A DNA stretch of 64,000 nucleotides. Origin: Piscinibacterium candidicorallinum (GTDB lineage Bacteria; Pseudomonadota; Gammaproteobacteria; Burkholderiales; Burkholderiaceae_C). The DNA lies in the NCBI RefSeq assembly GCF_047549485.1, contig NZ_CP180191.1, positions 2,418,001 through 2,482,000 of the forward strand. Direction: 5' to 3'. Position 1 is the stretch's first letter, and every line of letters begins with the position of its first letter. Both the position numbers and the translations under genes were made by a program. Under the pieces are notes generated by a model. It was not told the origin of the DNA. It saw only the letters and a program-made list of their open reading frames with translations, and made no database searches. This document shows, one piece after another, positions 22,167 through 31,357 of this stretch.

Positions 22167-23774
22167 ATGGTGCAGTTGCCTGATCCGATCCGAGAGGGTC
22201 TTGAACGCGGCTGGAAGGTCGTGAACGCGCCCGCGGCGCAGCCGGATGTGCGCTGCGATGTCCTGATCATCGGCACCGGTGCCGGCGGCGGGATTGCCGC
22301 CGAACTGATGAGCAAGGCCGGGCTGGACGTGGTCCTGCTCGAGGAAGGCATGCTCAAGAGCAGCCGCGACTTCAAGATGCGCGAGGCCGACGCCTACCCG
22401 CAGCTCTATCAGGAGTCAGCCGCGCGCAAGACCAAGGACAAGGGCATCAACATCCTGCAGGGCCGCACGGTGGGCGGCTCCACCACGGTCAACTGGACCA
22501 GCAGCTTTCGTACGCCCCACCCCACCTTGGCCTACTGGAACGAGAAGTTCGGCCTGGCCGACTACACACCCGAAAAGCTCGTGCCCTTCTTCCTGGAAGC
22601 CGAGCAGCGCCTGAACGTCAGTGCCTGGCTCACGCCGCCCAACGAGAACAACGACCTCTTGCGCCGCGGCGCGGCCAAGCTGGGCATACCCGCCGCCGCC
22701 ATCCTGCGCAATGTGCGCAACTGCTGGAACCTGGGCTACTGCGGCATGGGCTGCCCCACGAACGCCAAGCAGTCCATGCTGGTAAGCACGATTCCGGTCG
22801 CAATGGACAAGGGCGCGCGCCTGTTCACACGCTGCCAGGCCAAGCAGCTTGAGCTGGCAGACGGCAAGATCAAGAGCGTGCTGGTGCAGCCGCTCGATGC
22901 GCCAGGCCTGGCCCCCGACGGCAACCCCTTCCGCATCACTGCGAAGCATGTGATTCTTTCGGGCGGTGCGATCAACAGCCCCGCGCTCCTGATGCGCTCC
23001 AAGGCGCCGGACCCGCACGGCACCCTAGGCCGCCGCACCTTCCTGCACCCGGTGGTGATTTCCTCGGCCCTGATGGATCAGAAGGTCGAAGGATTCATGG
23101 GCGCGCCGCAGACCATCTACACCGACCACTTCCTGGACACCCAGCCGATCGACGGGCCGATGGGCTTCAAGCTCGAAGCACCGCCCCTGCATCCGGTGCT
23201 GTTTGCCTCCACGGTGCACGGCTTCGGCAGCATGCACGCCGACATCATGGGCAAGTTCGATCGCACCCATGCGCTGCTGGCGCTGATGCGTGACGGCTTC
23301 CATCCGGACAGCCCCGGTGGCCGCGTGGAGCTGCGCAGTGACGGCAGCCCGGTGCTGGACTATCCGCTCAACGACTATCTCTTTGCCGCCGCGCGCCGCG
23401 CCTTTCTGGCCATGGCCGAGATCCAGTTCGCCGCGGGCGCCAAGACCGTCTACCCGGTTCATGAGCAGGCCGGCGGCTACACCAGCTGGGGCCAGGCCAA
23501 GGCGGCAATCGAGACCCTGCCGATGAAGCCGCTGCTCACGCGCGTGGTGTCCGCCCACGTCATGGGCGGCTGCGGCCTCGCGGCGGACGCCAAGCGCGGC
23601 GTCACGCGGCCCGACGGCCGGCACTGGCAGATCGAGAACCTGTCGATCTTCGACGGATCGCTCTTCCCGACCTCGATCGGCGCCAACCCGCAGCTCTCGA
23701 TCTACGGCATCGTCACCAAGCTGGGCGAGGCGCTGGCCGAGCAGCTCAGCGGCAAGAAGGTCTCGCTCGTCTGA
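22167..23774 (+). CDS. GMC-family FAD oxidoreductase, probably periplasmic
   Basis: A 535-residue enzyme. The FAD-binding fold is CDVLIIGTGAGGGIAAELMSKAGLDVVLLEEG (about 30-61), followed by GRTVGGSTTVNWTSSFRTP. The C-terminal active-site region has SAHVMGGCGLA and FPTSIGANPQLSIYG (His and Asn pair). It lacks its own signal, so it is probably carried by the Tat-leader protein encoded 8 bp upstream. Alcohol or sterol-like substrates are possible; electron acceptor unknown. The stop overlaps the next start by one base. Confidence 0.9.
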   Translation: MVQLPDPIREGLERGWKVVNAPAAQPDVRCDVLIIGTGAGGGIAAELMSKAGLDVVLLEEGMLKSSRDFKMREADAYPQLYQESAARKTKDKGINILQGRTVGGSTTVNWTSSFRTPHPTLAYWNEKFGLADYTPEKLVPFFLEAEQRLNVSAWLTPPNENNDLLRRGAAKLGIPAAAILRNVRNCWNLGYCGMGCPTNAKQSMLVSTIPVAMDKGARLFTRCQAKQLELADGKIKSVLVQPLDAPGLAPDGNPFRITAKHVILSGGAINSPALLMRSKAPDPHGTLGRRTFLHPVVISSALMDQKVEGFMGAPQTIYTDHFLDTQPIDGPMGFKLEAPPLHPVLFASTVHGFGSMHADIMGKFDRTHALLALMRDGFHPDSPGGRVELRSDGSPVLDYPLNDYLFAAARRAFLAMAEIQFAAGAKTVYPVHEQAGGYTSWGQAKAAIETLPMKPLLTRVVSAHVMGGCGLAADAKRGVTRPDGRHWQIENLSIFDGSLFPTSIGANPQLSIYGIVTKLGEALAEQLSGKKVSLV

Positions 23775-24733
23775 TGAGCGAGGCCGCGCCGCCGCAGCCC
23801 GAGGCGCACGCTGTGCAGCGCCCTCGCGGCTGGGCACCCGGCGCATGGCTGCGGGCCACGATGCTCGCCTACATCAGCTGTGCGGCGCTGCTTGCAGCAT
23901 GGCGCTGGGACGGCTCGTCTGCGCTGCTGGCCTGGGCGCTGATACTCGCCGCCTGGTTTCCCATCCATCTCTGCATCAATGCCGGCGGCCTGCTGCTGGC
24001 TCGGTCGAGCGAGCGGCTGGCGTTTGCGGCGTGGTGGCGCTGCGTGCTGGGCGAATGGCGCAGCTCGGTGCGCATCTTCCTGCTGGATCAGCCCTGGCTG
24101 ACATGGCGCAGTCAGCCGCAGCCCCTCGCCCCGCAGGCGGGCACTGCGCCGGTGCTTCTGCTGCACGGTTACTTCTGCAACGAGGCGCTGTGGTTTCACC
24201 TGCAGAAGCGCCTGGCTGCACAGGGCATCGTGAGCCGCGCCGTGAGCCTGAGCCCGGCCATGGCTTCGATTGATGATCTCGTCCCGCAGGTTGCCGAGGC
24301 TGTGGACACTCTGCGCGCCGAAACGGGCGCTGCGCAGGTCGCAATCCTTGCGCACAGCATGGGCGGGCTGGTGGCCCGCGCCTACCTGCGCATCCATGGG
24401 CCGGCGGCGGTCGCCCAGCTCATCACGATCGGCTCGCCGCACCAGGGCACGAAGCACGCGCGCCTCGGTCTGGGGCGCAACGCGCGACAGATGGAGCTGA
24501 ACAACCCCTGGCTGACGGCGCTCGCGGCGCATGAGGCCACTCACCCGCTGCCGCCGACGACCGTGATCCTGTCACGGCACGACAACGTGGTCGCGCCGCA
24601 GGATGATCAGACCCTGCCCGGCGCGGAGACCCTGCGCTTCTCGCGGCTGGGGCACCTGGCGCTGCTGGACGATGCGCGGGTGCAGGCCACGGTGTTGCTG
24701 CTGCTCAGCCCCGCAGAGACTCTGCAAAAATAG
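23774..24733 (+). CDS. Membrane-anchored alpha/beta-hydrolase lipase
   Basis: A 319-residue protein. Two N-terminal membrane helices (about 25-70) are followed by a triacylglycerol-lipase-type fold: oxyanion HGYFCN (PVLLLHGYFCNEALW), nucleophile HSMGG (AILAHSMGGLVARAY) and GSPHQGT; the catalytic His is likely in RLGHLALLDD. The start overlaps the GMC stop by one base (TGATG), so the three genes form one operon. The set suggests a lipid or steroid ester is hydrolysed and the freed alcohol oxidised, which is inference from context. Confidence 0.88.
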   Translation: MSEAAPPQPEAHAVQRPRGWAPGAWLRATMLAYISCAALLAAWRWDGSSALLAWALILAAWFPIHLCINAGGLLLARSSERLAFAAWWRCVLGEWRSSVRIFLLDQPWLTWRSQPQPLAPQAGTAPVLLLHGYFCNEALWFHLQKRLAAQGIVSRAVSLSPAMASIDDLVPQVAEAVDTLRAETGAAQVAILAHSMGGLVARAYLRIHGPAAVAQLITIGSPHQGTKHARLGLGRNARQMELNNPWLTALAAHEATHPLPPTTVILSRHDNVVAPQDDQTLPGAETLRFSRLGHLALLDDARVQATVLLLLSPAETLQK

Positions 24734-24887
24734 TTATTTTCGGCCACAAAATAACAAGAAAGGCGAAAAGCCGCTTTCCGCTTGATCTGCGAGGATCTTC
24801 AGCTGTTTTCTGCCAAAAAGAACACCGGTTTCAAATAATTTCGGTCATTTTCTTGGAAACTCGACCGAAAACTACCGTACCGCGGCC
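24734..24887. repeat. Dispersed intergenic repeat, copy 2
   Basis: It contains ACAAGAAAGGCGA (24754-24766), also present at 44891-44903, CTTTCCGCTTG (24773-24783), also at 52055-52065, and GGATCTTCAG, shared with 44920-44929. The AT-rich remainder has TTTTCGGCC and AATTTCGGTC, resembling copies 1 and 3. It fills the convergent gap between the lipase and metZ, so it may end both transcripts. Confidence 0.65.
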
Positions 24888-26084
24888 CTACAGCGCCTGC
24901 GAAACGTCGGCCCAGAGGTCTTCCACGTACTCCAGGCCCACCGACAGGCGCACCAGACCCTCGCAGATGCCGGCGGCGTCGCGCGCCTCCTGCGTCAGCC
25001 GCGCGTGGGTGGTGGTGGCCGGGTGGGTGATGGTGGTGCGTGTGTCACCGAGGTTGCCGGTGATGCTGCAAACCTTGACGGCATCAATCACCCGCCAGGC
25101 GTGATCGCGCCCGCCGGTCACTTCGAAGCTCAGCAGCGCGCCGCCGCTGCCGTTCTGCATGCGCATGGCAAGTTGGTGCTGCGGGTGGGTGGGCAAGCCG
25201 GGGTAGTTGACGACCTTCACGCCGGGGTGGGCGGCCAGGCGCTCGGCCAGCAGCTGCGCATTGCGGCTTTGCTTTTCCATGCGCGCGGAGAGCGTCTCCA
25301 TGCTCTTGAGCAGCAGCCAGGCATTGAAGGCCGAGAGCGCCGGGCCGGCCGTGCGCATATAGGGGATGAATTTCTCCTCGATGAGCTGCTTGCGCGCGAG
25401 GATGGCGCCGGCCAGCACGCGGCCCTGCCCCTCCAGGAACTTTGTGGCCGAGTGCAGCACGATGCTCGCGCCGAACTCCGCCGGCCGCTGCAGCGCGGGG
25501 GTGCAGAAGCAGTTGTCGACGATGAGTTCCGCGCCCACGCTGCGTGCGATCTCCGCCAGTGCGGCCACATCCGCCACTTCCAGCAGCGGGTTCGACGGCG
25601 TCTCCACGTACAGGAACTTCGTCCTGGGCGTGACCGCGGCGCGCCAGGCATCCAGATCGTTCTGGCCGACGAAGGTGGTGCTCACGCCAAAGCGTGCCAT
25701 CAGCTGCGCGAACAGGTTGTAGGTGGAGCCGAACAGGCTGCGGCTCGACACGATGTGGTCACCTTGGGCGCACAGGGCCATGGCGCAGGCCAGGATGGCG
25801 CTCATGCCGGTGGCGGTGGCCACACCGGCTTCCATGCGCTCCATGGCAGCCAGGCGCTGCTCGAACATGGCCACCGTGGGGTTGGTGAAGCGCGAGTACA
25901 CCGGCCCGGCTTCCTCGCCCTTGAAGCGGGCCGCGGCCTGCGCGGCGTTCTCGTAGGTGAAGCTGCTGGTGAGAAACAGGGCCTCGGAGTGCTCGCCAAA
26001 CTGCGAGCGCTGCGTGGCCGCACGAACGGCAATGGTGTCGGGGTGCCAGGCGGACGGATCGGCCGGCTTGGTGGAATCAGTCAT
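24888..26084 (-). CDS. metZ: O-succinylhomoserine sulfhydrylase
   Basis: A 398-residue Cys/Met-metabolism PLP enzyme from ATG 26084 (GGAAGGGCG upstream). Motifs: TSSFTYENAAQAAARF, YSRFTNPTVAMFEQRLA, ATGMSAILACAMAL, VDNCFCTPALQRP, PLP lysine in LHSATKFLEGQG and SITGNLGDTRTTITHPATTTH. It adds sulfide to O-succinylhomoserine to give homocysteine directly. It is the last gene of the minus-strand purF cluster, the usual metZ location in proteobacteria. A second, different sulfhydrylase (MetY) lies at 49469. Confidence 0.94.
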   Translation of the reverse strand: MTDSTKPADPSAWHPDTIAVRAATQRSQFGEHSEALFLTSSFTYENAAQAAARFKGEEAGPVYSRFTNPTVAMFEQRLAAMERMEAGVATATGMSAILACAMALCAQGDHIVSSRSLFGSTYNLFAQLMARFGVSTTFVGQNDLDAWRAAVTPRTKFLYVETPSNPLLEVADVAALAEIARSVGAELIVDNCFCTPALQRPAEFGASIVLHSATKFLEGQGRVLAGAILARKQLIEEKFIPYMRTAGPALSAFNAWLLLKSMETLSARMEKQSRNAQLLAERLAAHPGVKVVNYPGLPTHPQHQLAMRMQNGSGGALLSFEVTGGRDHAWRVIDAVKVCSITGNLGDTRTTITHPATTTHARLTQEARDAAGICEGLVRLSVGLEYVEDLWADVSQAL

Positions 26085-26133
26085 GGGTTGCGCCCTTCCC
26101 TGCGCGGGCCGCCGTGCCACGACACCGGGGCAC

Positions 26134-26862
26134 TCAGGCCTTGCGGGCGCGCTCGATTTCGGCGGCGATCTCGCTCAATTCCACCACATGCACTCCGGGC
26201 GCCACGCCCACGAGCCGCTGGGCTGCCCATTTCGCCAGCGCAGCCGAGGTCACGGGCGCGTGCTGCGGCTGCATCATGCGGAACTGGCGCAGGTAGCTCG
26301 CGACCAGCCGCCTGAAGGCGCTTGCGCCGGCCGATGCGGCGTCGCGCTCCGGGCGAATCAGCAGCAGGCTCGAGAGCGGCAGGCGCGCCAGGGCCAGATC
26401 GAGGTCGCTCTCCAGCTGGCCGCGGATGGCTGCGGGCCGATGCGCCCAGCCCGCCACGGGAATGATGACCGCCAAGCGCTGCACGCCAGCCTCAATCAGA
26501 CGCTGAGCGTGGGCGAGCACGTCGTCCGGACCGAGCGGCAAATACACCTTGTCACGCCCGTTGGCGACACGCTGGGTCGGGTCTTGCAACGTGCCGCCAT
26601 CGCTCACGACCAGCACGGCGTCTGTGGGTGCGGCGTCGCGCCAATGGTCGGTGGTGACGGGGCGGATCTTGTCTTCGGTGCTCGGCAGCTCGGTGGTCAC
26701 GGCCACCGCCACCTGCGCAAACTCCATGCGCGCGAGCAGCGCATGCAGCACCGCATCACCCAGCAGGCCCTTTGCCCCCACCAGTGCCACCACGCGGCGC
26801 GTGCCGCTTGAGGCAGGCGGCGGGCGATGGTGGGCGGCGAGCGCGTCCTGCAGGGAACTCAT
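26134..26862 (-). CDS. Rossmann-fold NAD(P)-binding protein
   Basis: A 242-residue protein. The nucleotide-binding motif is degenerate: VVALVGAKGLLGDAVLHALLAR (23-44). Later GVQRLAVIIPVAGWAHRP and LSSLLLIRPERDA follow the SDR/atypical epimerase layout used by NAD(P)H-binding proteins of the HTATIP2/YbjT type. It lacks a visible YxxxK catalytic pair, so it may be a sensor or reductase of unknown substrate. It lies between purF (22 bp) and metZ, the same place as in related betaproteobacteria. Confidence 0.75.
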   Translation of the reverse strand: MSSLQDALAAHHRPPPASSGTRRVVALVGAKGLLGDAVLHALLARMEFAQVAVAVTTELPSTEDKIRPVTTDHWRDAAPTDAVLVVSDGGTLQDPTQRVANGRDKVYLPLGPDDVLAHAQRLIEAGVQRLAVIIPVAGWAHRPAAIRGQLESDLDLALARLPLSSLLLIRPERDAASAGASAFRRLVASYLRQFRMMQPQHAPVTSAALAKWAAQRLVGVAPGVHVVELSEIAAEIERARKA

Positions 26863-26884
26863 CGCTCAGGCCCGCGAGCGAGGC

Positions 26885-28402
26885 TCAATCCCCACCGCCG
26901 GCATAGCCGACGTTGTGCATCAGGCCGCCACCCTTCTCGGCCTTGGGCGCGTTGCGCGAGGCTTCCAGGCGGTCGAGGTAGGCCATGTCGATGTCGCCGG
27001 TGATGTACTGACCATCAAAGCAGCTGGCGTCGAACTGGGTGATCTTCGGGTTCAGGCCCGTCAGCACGGCCTTCAGGTCTGCGAGGTCCTGATACACCAG
27101 CGCATCGGCGCCGATCTCGCGGGCCACTTCCTCGTCGGTGCGGGTGGAGGCGATCAGTTCGCTGCGCGTGGGCATGTCGATGCCGTACACGTTCGGAAAG
27201 CGCACGGGGGGCGCAGCGCTCGCAAAGAACACCTTCTTGGCGCCGGATTCACGCGCCATGTCGACGATCTCGCGGCTGGTCGTCCCGCGCACGATGGAGT
27301 CGTCCACCAGCAGCACGTTCTTGCCGGCAAACTCCTCGCGGATGGCGTTGAGCTTCTGGCGCACGCTGCGCTTGCGGGTGTTCTGCCCCGGCATGATGAA
27401 GGTGCGGCCGATGTAGCGGTTCTTGATGAAGCCTTCGCGGAAGGGCAGGTTCAGCTTCATCGCGAGCTGCATGGCACTGGGACGGGAGGAGTCCGGGATC
27501 GGCATGACCACATCGATCTCGCTCACGTCCAGCGTGCGCGCCACCTTCGTGGCAAGCGTCTCGCCCATCTTCAGGCGGCTCTCATAGACCGAGATGCCGT
27601 TCATCGTGCTGTCGGGCCGCGCAAAGTAGATGTACTCGAAAACGCAGGGCGCAAGGATCGGGCTCTCGGCGCACTGGGCGAACTTGATGTTGTTGTCCAG
27701 ATCGATGGTCACACACTCGCCGGGCTCGACATCGCGCAGCACGTGATAGCCCATGGCTTCAAGAGTCACGCTCTCGCTGGCCACCATGTATTCGCGGCCA
27801 TCGGGCGTGTCCACCTGGCCGATGGTCAGCGGGCGGATGCCGTAGGGGTCGCGGAATGCCACCAGCCCGAAGCCGGCGATGGTGGCCACCACGGCGTAGC
27901 TGCCCTTGACGCGCTTATGCAGGGCACGCACCGCGGCAAAGATGCTGTGCTCATCCAGGCTCAGGCCCCGCGCGGCGTTGCCCAGCTCGTTGGCGAACAC
28001 GTTCAGCAGCACTTCGGAGTCGCTGCCGGTGTTGATGTGCCGGCGGTCGATGCGGAACATCTCCTCGCCCAGCTGCTCAGCATTGGTCAGGTTGCCGTTG
28101 TGTGCCAGTGCAATGCCGAAGGGCGCATTCACGTAGAAGGGCTGCGCTTCCTCTTCGCTTGAGGCCGAGCCGGCCGTGGGGTAGCGGCACTGGCCGATGC
28201 CCATGTGCCCCGGCAGGGCGCGCATGTTGCGCGTGCGGAAGACGTCCCGCACCAGGCCGTTGCCCTTGTACATGGAGAAGGCGTTGCCCTGCAGGGTGGC
28301 AATCCCCGCGGCGTCCTGACCCCGGTGCTGCAGCAGCAGCAACGAGTCGTAGAGCAACTGGTTGACCGGGCTTTTGGCCACTGCACCGACGATGCCACAC
28401 AT
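26885..28402 (-). CDS. purF: Amidophosphoribosyltransferase
   Basis: A 505-residue class II glutamine amidotransferase. It begins MCGIVGAVA, so Cys2 is the N-terminal nucleophile after Met removal, followed by LLLQHRGQDAAGIAT and ALAHNGNLTN. The C-terminal PRTase site is VLLVDDSIVRGTTSREIV. It makes phosphoribosylamine from PRPP and glutamine, the first step of purine synthesis. It is 38 bp downstream of cvpA, as in many bacteria. Confidence 0.97.
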   Translation of the reverse strand: MCGIVGAVAKSPVNQLLYDSLLLLQHRGQDAAGIATLQGNAFSMYKGNGLVRDVFRTRNMRALPGHMGIGQCRYPTAGSASSEEEAQPFYVNAPFGIALAHNGNLTNAEQLGEEMFRIDRRHINTGSDSEVLLNVFANELGNAARGLSLDEHSIFAAVRALHKRVKGSYAVVATIAGFGLVAFRDPYGIRPLTIGQVDTPDGREYMVASESVTLEAMGYHVLRDVEPGECVTIDLDNNIKFAQCAESPILAPCVFEYIYFARPDSTMNGISVYESRLKMGETLATKVARTLDVSEIDVVMPIPDSSRPSAMQLAMKLNLPFREGFIKNRYIGRTFIMPGQNTRKRSVRQKLNAIREEFAGKNVLLVDDSIVRGTTSREIVDMARESGAKKVFFASAAPPVRFPNVYGIDMPTRSELIASTRTDEEVAREIGADALVYQDLADLKAVLTGLNPKITQFDASCFDGQYITGDIDMAYLDRLEASRNAPKAEKGGGLMHNVGYAGGGD

Positions 28403-28440
28403 GAGAGCGATCCCCTGGGTTGTTGACCCGAAATAGCCTG

Positions 28441-28935
28441 CTAGAACTTGATGTACTTCGCCATTTCAGCCGGTAATGCCGGCTTGATGGTCTGAATAGA
28501 GAGAACAATCCACGGCGTGGTGTACGCATGCTTCCAGGCCGGATCTTCGGGCAGGCGCGTCAACCCCGCCACCACAGCCAGCGCCATCACGATCACACAG
28601 CCCCGCGCCAGCCCAAACAGCCCGCCCAGACCACGGTCTGCCAGCTTCAGGCCGGCTGCCGTAATGGCCTTGTCCACGAGCCAGATCAATACGGCGCCGA
28701 TGATGCGTGTGGCCACCAGCACCACGATGAAGCCGAGCGCGATGCGCCAGATCGGCCCTTCCACGCTCGCCGGCAGCCAGTCTGCCGCCGTGGTGGCAAA
28801 GGCCAGCGCCAGCACAAAGCTCGCCACCCAGGCCACAAGACTCAGGATCTCGCGCATCAGGCCGCGGATCACGCTGACGATGACCGAGGCCAGCAGGATG
28901 AACAGAACAGCGGCGTCAACCAGCGTGAACTTCAT
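28441..28935 (-). CDS. cvpA: CvpA-family membrane protein
   Basis: A 164-residue inner-membrane protein with four predicted helices: VDAAVLFILLASVIVSVIRGLMREILSLVAWVASFVLALAFA, then IALGFIVVLVATRIIGAVLIWLVDKAI and GLFGLARGCVIVMALAVVAGL. The GLMREILSLVAW and GLGGLFGLARG motifs are diagnostic. ATG 28935 is preferred over the upstream TTG that would overlap dedD. CvpA is needed for colicin V production and envelope stress resistance elsewhere. Neighbours dedD and purF are standard. Confidence 0.92.
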   Translation of the reverse strand: MKFTLVDAAVLFILLASVIVSVIRGLMREILSLVAWVASFVLALAFATTAADWLPASVEGPIWRIALGFIVVLVATRIIGAVLIWLVDKAITAAGLKLADRGLGGLFGLARGCVIVMALAVVAGLTRLPEDPAWKHAYTTPWIVLSIQTIKPALPAEMAKYIKF

Positions 28936-28979
28936 CTGGGGCTTCTGGGGGGCGATTGGCAAGTGCGAGGCAACGACGA

Positions 28980-29786
28980 TCAATTGGCAATGCGCGGGCT
29001 CAGACCTTCGAGGCTGAGCTTGGCAATGGCCTTCTTCGCGGCGTCTTCATTGGCCACGGCAAAGCGCACTCGGGTGATCTCGCCCTTGCTGGTCTCCACG
29101 GCCTCGCGGTAGGGCACAAAACCGGCCTTGCGCACCTGCGCCTCCACGGCCTTGATCTTGTCTTCGGTCTGGAATGCACCGGCCTGAACGATGATCTTGC
29201 CAGCCGCGGGCTTGGTGTTTGCCTTGGGTTCGGCCTTGGCGGCCGGCTTCGACTCAGCCTTTGGTTCAGGCTTCGGCTCCGGCTTGGCCTCGACCTTGGG
29301 CGCCGCCTTCTCGGCGGGCTTCGCAGCGGGCGAATCCCCCTTGGCGGGCGTGGCTTCCGCCTTGGGGGCAGCGACCTCGGCCTTGGGCGGGGCCGGCTCG
29401 GCCTTGTGGGCCGCAGCGTCAGGCTTCGCCGCATCCGTCTTGGCGGGGGCTTCGGCCACGGCGGCTTCTGTGGCGCTGGCCGCGGGCTTGCCTGCATCCG
29501 CCTTGGTGTCTGCCTTGGATTCGGCCTTCGCGCCATCGACCTGCATGGGCGGCGTGTAGCTGCTGGTCTTGGGCGGGATCTGGATGTTGACGTCGTCCGC
29601 CCAGGGCTTGGGTTTGGTGTCCAGCACCAGGGGCACGGCCACGGCGGCAGTGAGGGCCAGCACCACGGCGCCGATCAGGCGGCGGCGGGCGCGCTGCTTG
29701 AGCGCGGCGGCCGGATCGGCCGGTGGAAGGTTGCCTGCGGACGAGCCCGCGGCGGATGCATCGGCAGAACGTTTGAACAGGGGCAT
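28980..29786 (-). CDS. dedD: SPOR-domain cell-division protein (DedD type)
   Basis: A 268-residue protein: cytoplasmic start, one membrane helix (LIGAVVLALTAAVAVPLVL, about 37-55), a long Lys/Ala/Pro/Glu-rich spacer (about 75-190) and a C-terminal SPOR domain (IIVQAGAFQTEDKIKAVEAQVRKAGFVPYREAV) that binds denuded septal glycan. The spacer should reach through the periplasm. It is 56 bp downstream of folC. The length of the spacer varies greatly in this family. Confidence 0.92.
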   Translation of the reverse strand: MPLFKRSADASAAGSSAGNLPPADPAAALKQRARRRLIGAVVLALTAAVAVPLVLDTKPKPWADDVNIQIPPKTSSYTPPMQVDGAKAESKADTKADAGKPAASATEAAVAEAPAKTDAAKPDAAAHKAEPAPPKAEVAAPKAEATPAKGDSPAAKPAEKAAPKVEAKPEPKPEPKAESKPAAKAEPKANTKPAAGKIIVQAGAFQTEDKIKAVEAQVRKAGFVPYREAVETSKGEITRVRFAVANEDAAKKAIAKLSLEGLSPRIAN

Positions 29787-29842
29787 CAGGGACCGCAGGT
29801 TCGGGGATGGACCACCCGAGCCGCGGCGCCTCGCACCCCGGC

Positions 29843-31138
29843 TCAGGCCCGCTTCAAGGCAGTGAGTGCAGCACCCACCGTGTAGAAGGAACCAAAGACC
29901 ACGATTCTATCGTTCTCACTCGCGCCGGTTTGGGCTGCGGCCAGGGCCGATGCCGGATCGGCAAAGGTCTCGATGCGGCAGTCCTTGCCCGCCACGATGC
30001 CCGCAGCCGCGAGCTTCTCGGCCAGCTGCGCGGCGCTGGCCGCGCGCGGCGTGGGCAGGTCGGTCAGCAGCCAGTGGTCGATTCGGCCCTTGAGCTTCTC
30101 GATCACGCCATCCACATCCTTGTCAGCCATGGAGCCGAACACCGCCCAGGTGTAGGGAAAGAAACCCATGTTGTCGAGGTTGGCGGCCAGCACGCCGCTG
30201 GCATGCGGGTTGTGCGCCACGTCCAGGATGATGGCCGGCTTGCCCGGCAGCACCTGGAAGCGCCCGGGCAGCTCGGCCGTGAGCAGGCCCATGCGCACGG
30301 CGCTTTGCGTGACCGGAATGCGGTCCTTGAGCGCGTCGAGTGCCGCCAGCGCGGCACTCGCGTTGAGCAGCTGGTTGGCGCCGCGCAGGCCGGGATAGGC
30401 CATGGCATTGCGCCGTGCGCCGCGCCCGGCCCAGTTCCACTGGTTCTTGTCGCCGGAATAGTTGAAGTCCCGCCCGAAGAGCCAGAGGTCTGCGCCGATT
30501 TCCTGGGCGTAGTCCACCAGGCGCTGCGGCGGCACGGGGTCGCCGCAGATGGCAGTGCGGCCGGCGCGGTAGATGTGCGCCTTTTCCCAGCCGATGTGCT
30601 CGCGAGTGGGGCCCAGATACTCCATGTGGTCCAGATCCACGCTGGTGACGATCGCCACGTCCGCGTCGATCAGGTTCACCGCATCCAGCCGCCCGCCCAT
30701 GCCCACTTCCAGCACCACGGCGTCCGGCTTGCAGTCCATGAACCACAGGAAGCAGGCGAGCGTCGTGTATTCGAAGTAGGTGAGGCTCACCTCGCCCTTG
30801 GTAGCGTCTGTGCGCGCGGCCTCAATGTGCTCGAACGCCGCCACCAACGCCGCGTCCGGCACAAACTCCTGCGCAAAGCGCGCCCGCTCGTTGAAGCGCA
30901 CCAGATGCGGCGAGGTGTACAGCGCCACCCGGAACCCGGCCTGGGTGAGGATGGACTCCAGAAACGTGCAGGTCGAGCCCTTGCCGTTGGTGCCGCCCAC
31001 GGTGATTACCGGACAGTCAAAGCGAATGTTCAAGCGCTGCGCCACCTCGCGCACACGCTCCAGGGTCATGTCGATGGTCTTGGGATGCAGGCGCTCGATG
31101 CGCGAGAGCCAGTCTGCCAGCGCGGGGGATTCATTCAT
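29843..31138 (-). CDS. folC: Bifunctional folylpolyglutamate/dihydrofolate synthase
   Basis: A 431-residue Mur-ligase-family enzyme from ATG 31138. The P-loop is VGGTNGKGSTCTFLESIL, followed by YTSPHLVRFNERARF, VLEVGMGGRLDAVN, VTSVDLDHMEYLG and DVAHNPHA. It adds glutamate to dihydropteroate and to folates. The frame extends to 31312 without support. The gene lies between accD (terminator in between) and dedD. Confidence 0.95.
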   Translation of the reverse strand: MNESPALADWLSRIERLHPKTIDMTLERVREVAQRLNIRFDCPVITVGGTNGKGSTCTFLESILTQAGFRVALYTSPHLVRFNERARFAQEFVPDAALVAAFEHIEAARTDATKGEVSLTYFEYTTLACFLWFMDCKPDAVVLEVGMGGRLDAVNLIDADVAIVTSVDLDHMEYLGPTREHIGWEKAHIYRAGRTAICGDPVPPQRLVDYAQEIGADLWLFGRDFNYSGDKNQWNWAGRGARRNAMAYPGLRGANQLLNASAALAALDALKDRIPVTQSAVRMGLLTAELPGRFQVLPGKPAIILDVAHNPHASGVLAANLDNMGFFPYTWAVFGSMADKDVDGVIEKLKGRIDHWLLTDLPTPRAASAAQLAEKLAAAGIVAGKDCRIETFADPASALAAAQTGASENDRIVVFGSFYTVGAALTALKRA

Positions 31139-31201
31139 GGCGCGGGAGTTTAAGAGTGCTCTACGGCGGCGGAGGGCCGCATGGCCGTTCCCGCTTGGTA
31201 C

Positions 31202-31256
31202 ATGCGGGTTTCCAAGGGATGTGACTGGAGACGCTTGCCGGATGCGGGTTTTCAGG
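31202..31256. repeat. Direct repeat ATGCGGGTTTyCArG upstream of folC
   Basis: ATGCGGGTTTCCAAG (31202-31216) and ATGCGGGTTTTCAGG (31242-31256) are 40 bp apart in the accD-folC gap. TTCCCGCTTGG just before resembles part of the dispersed repeat family. It may be a degenerate copy or folC control sites. Confidence 0.35.
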
Positions 31257-31290
31257 CGGAGGCCTTGAAGAACCGCATGGGACAAATGAA

Positions 31291-31322
31291 AACGGGCAGC
31301 CTGCTGTCGCACACTGCCCGTT
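31291..31322 (-). terminator. Terminator after accD
   Basis: On the minus strand AACGGGCAG pairs with CTGCCCGTT around a 14-base loop and is followed by TTCATTT. It separates the trp-accD unit from folC. Confidence 0.7.
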
Positions 31323-31357
31323 CGGCACCTGCCGATGAATCGGCTACTGCGTGCGTA

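Noticed and set aside
26549..28162. 537-residue frame antisense to purF
   Set aside because: Shadow of purF and its neighbour; no ribosome site or domain.
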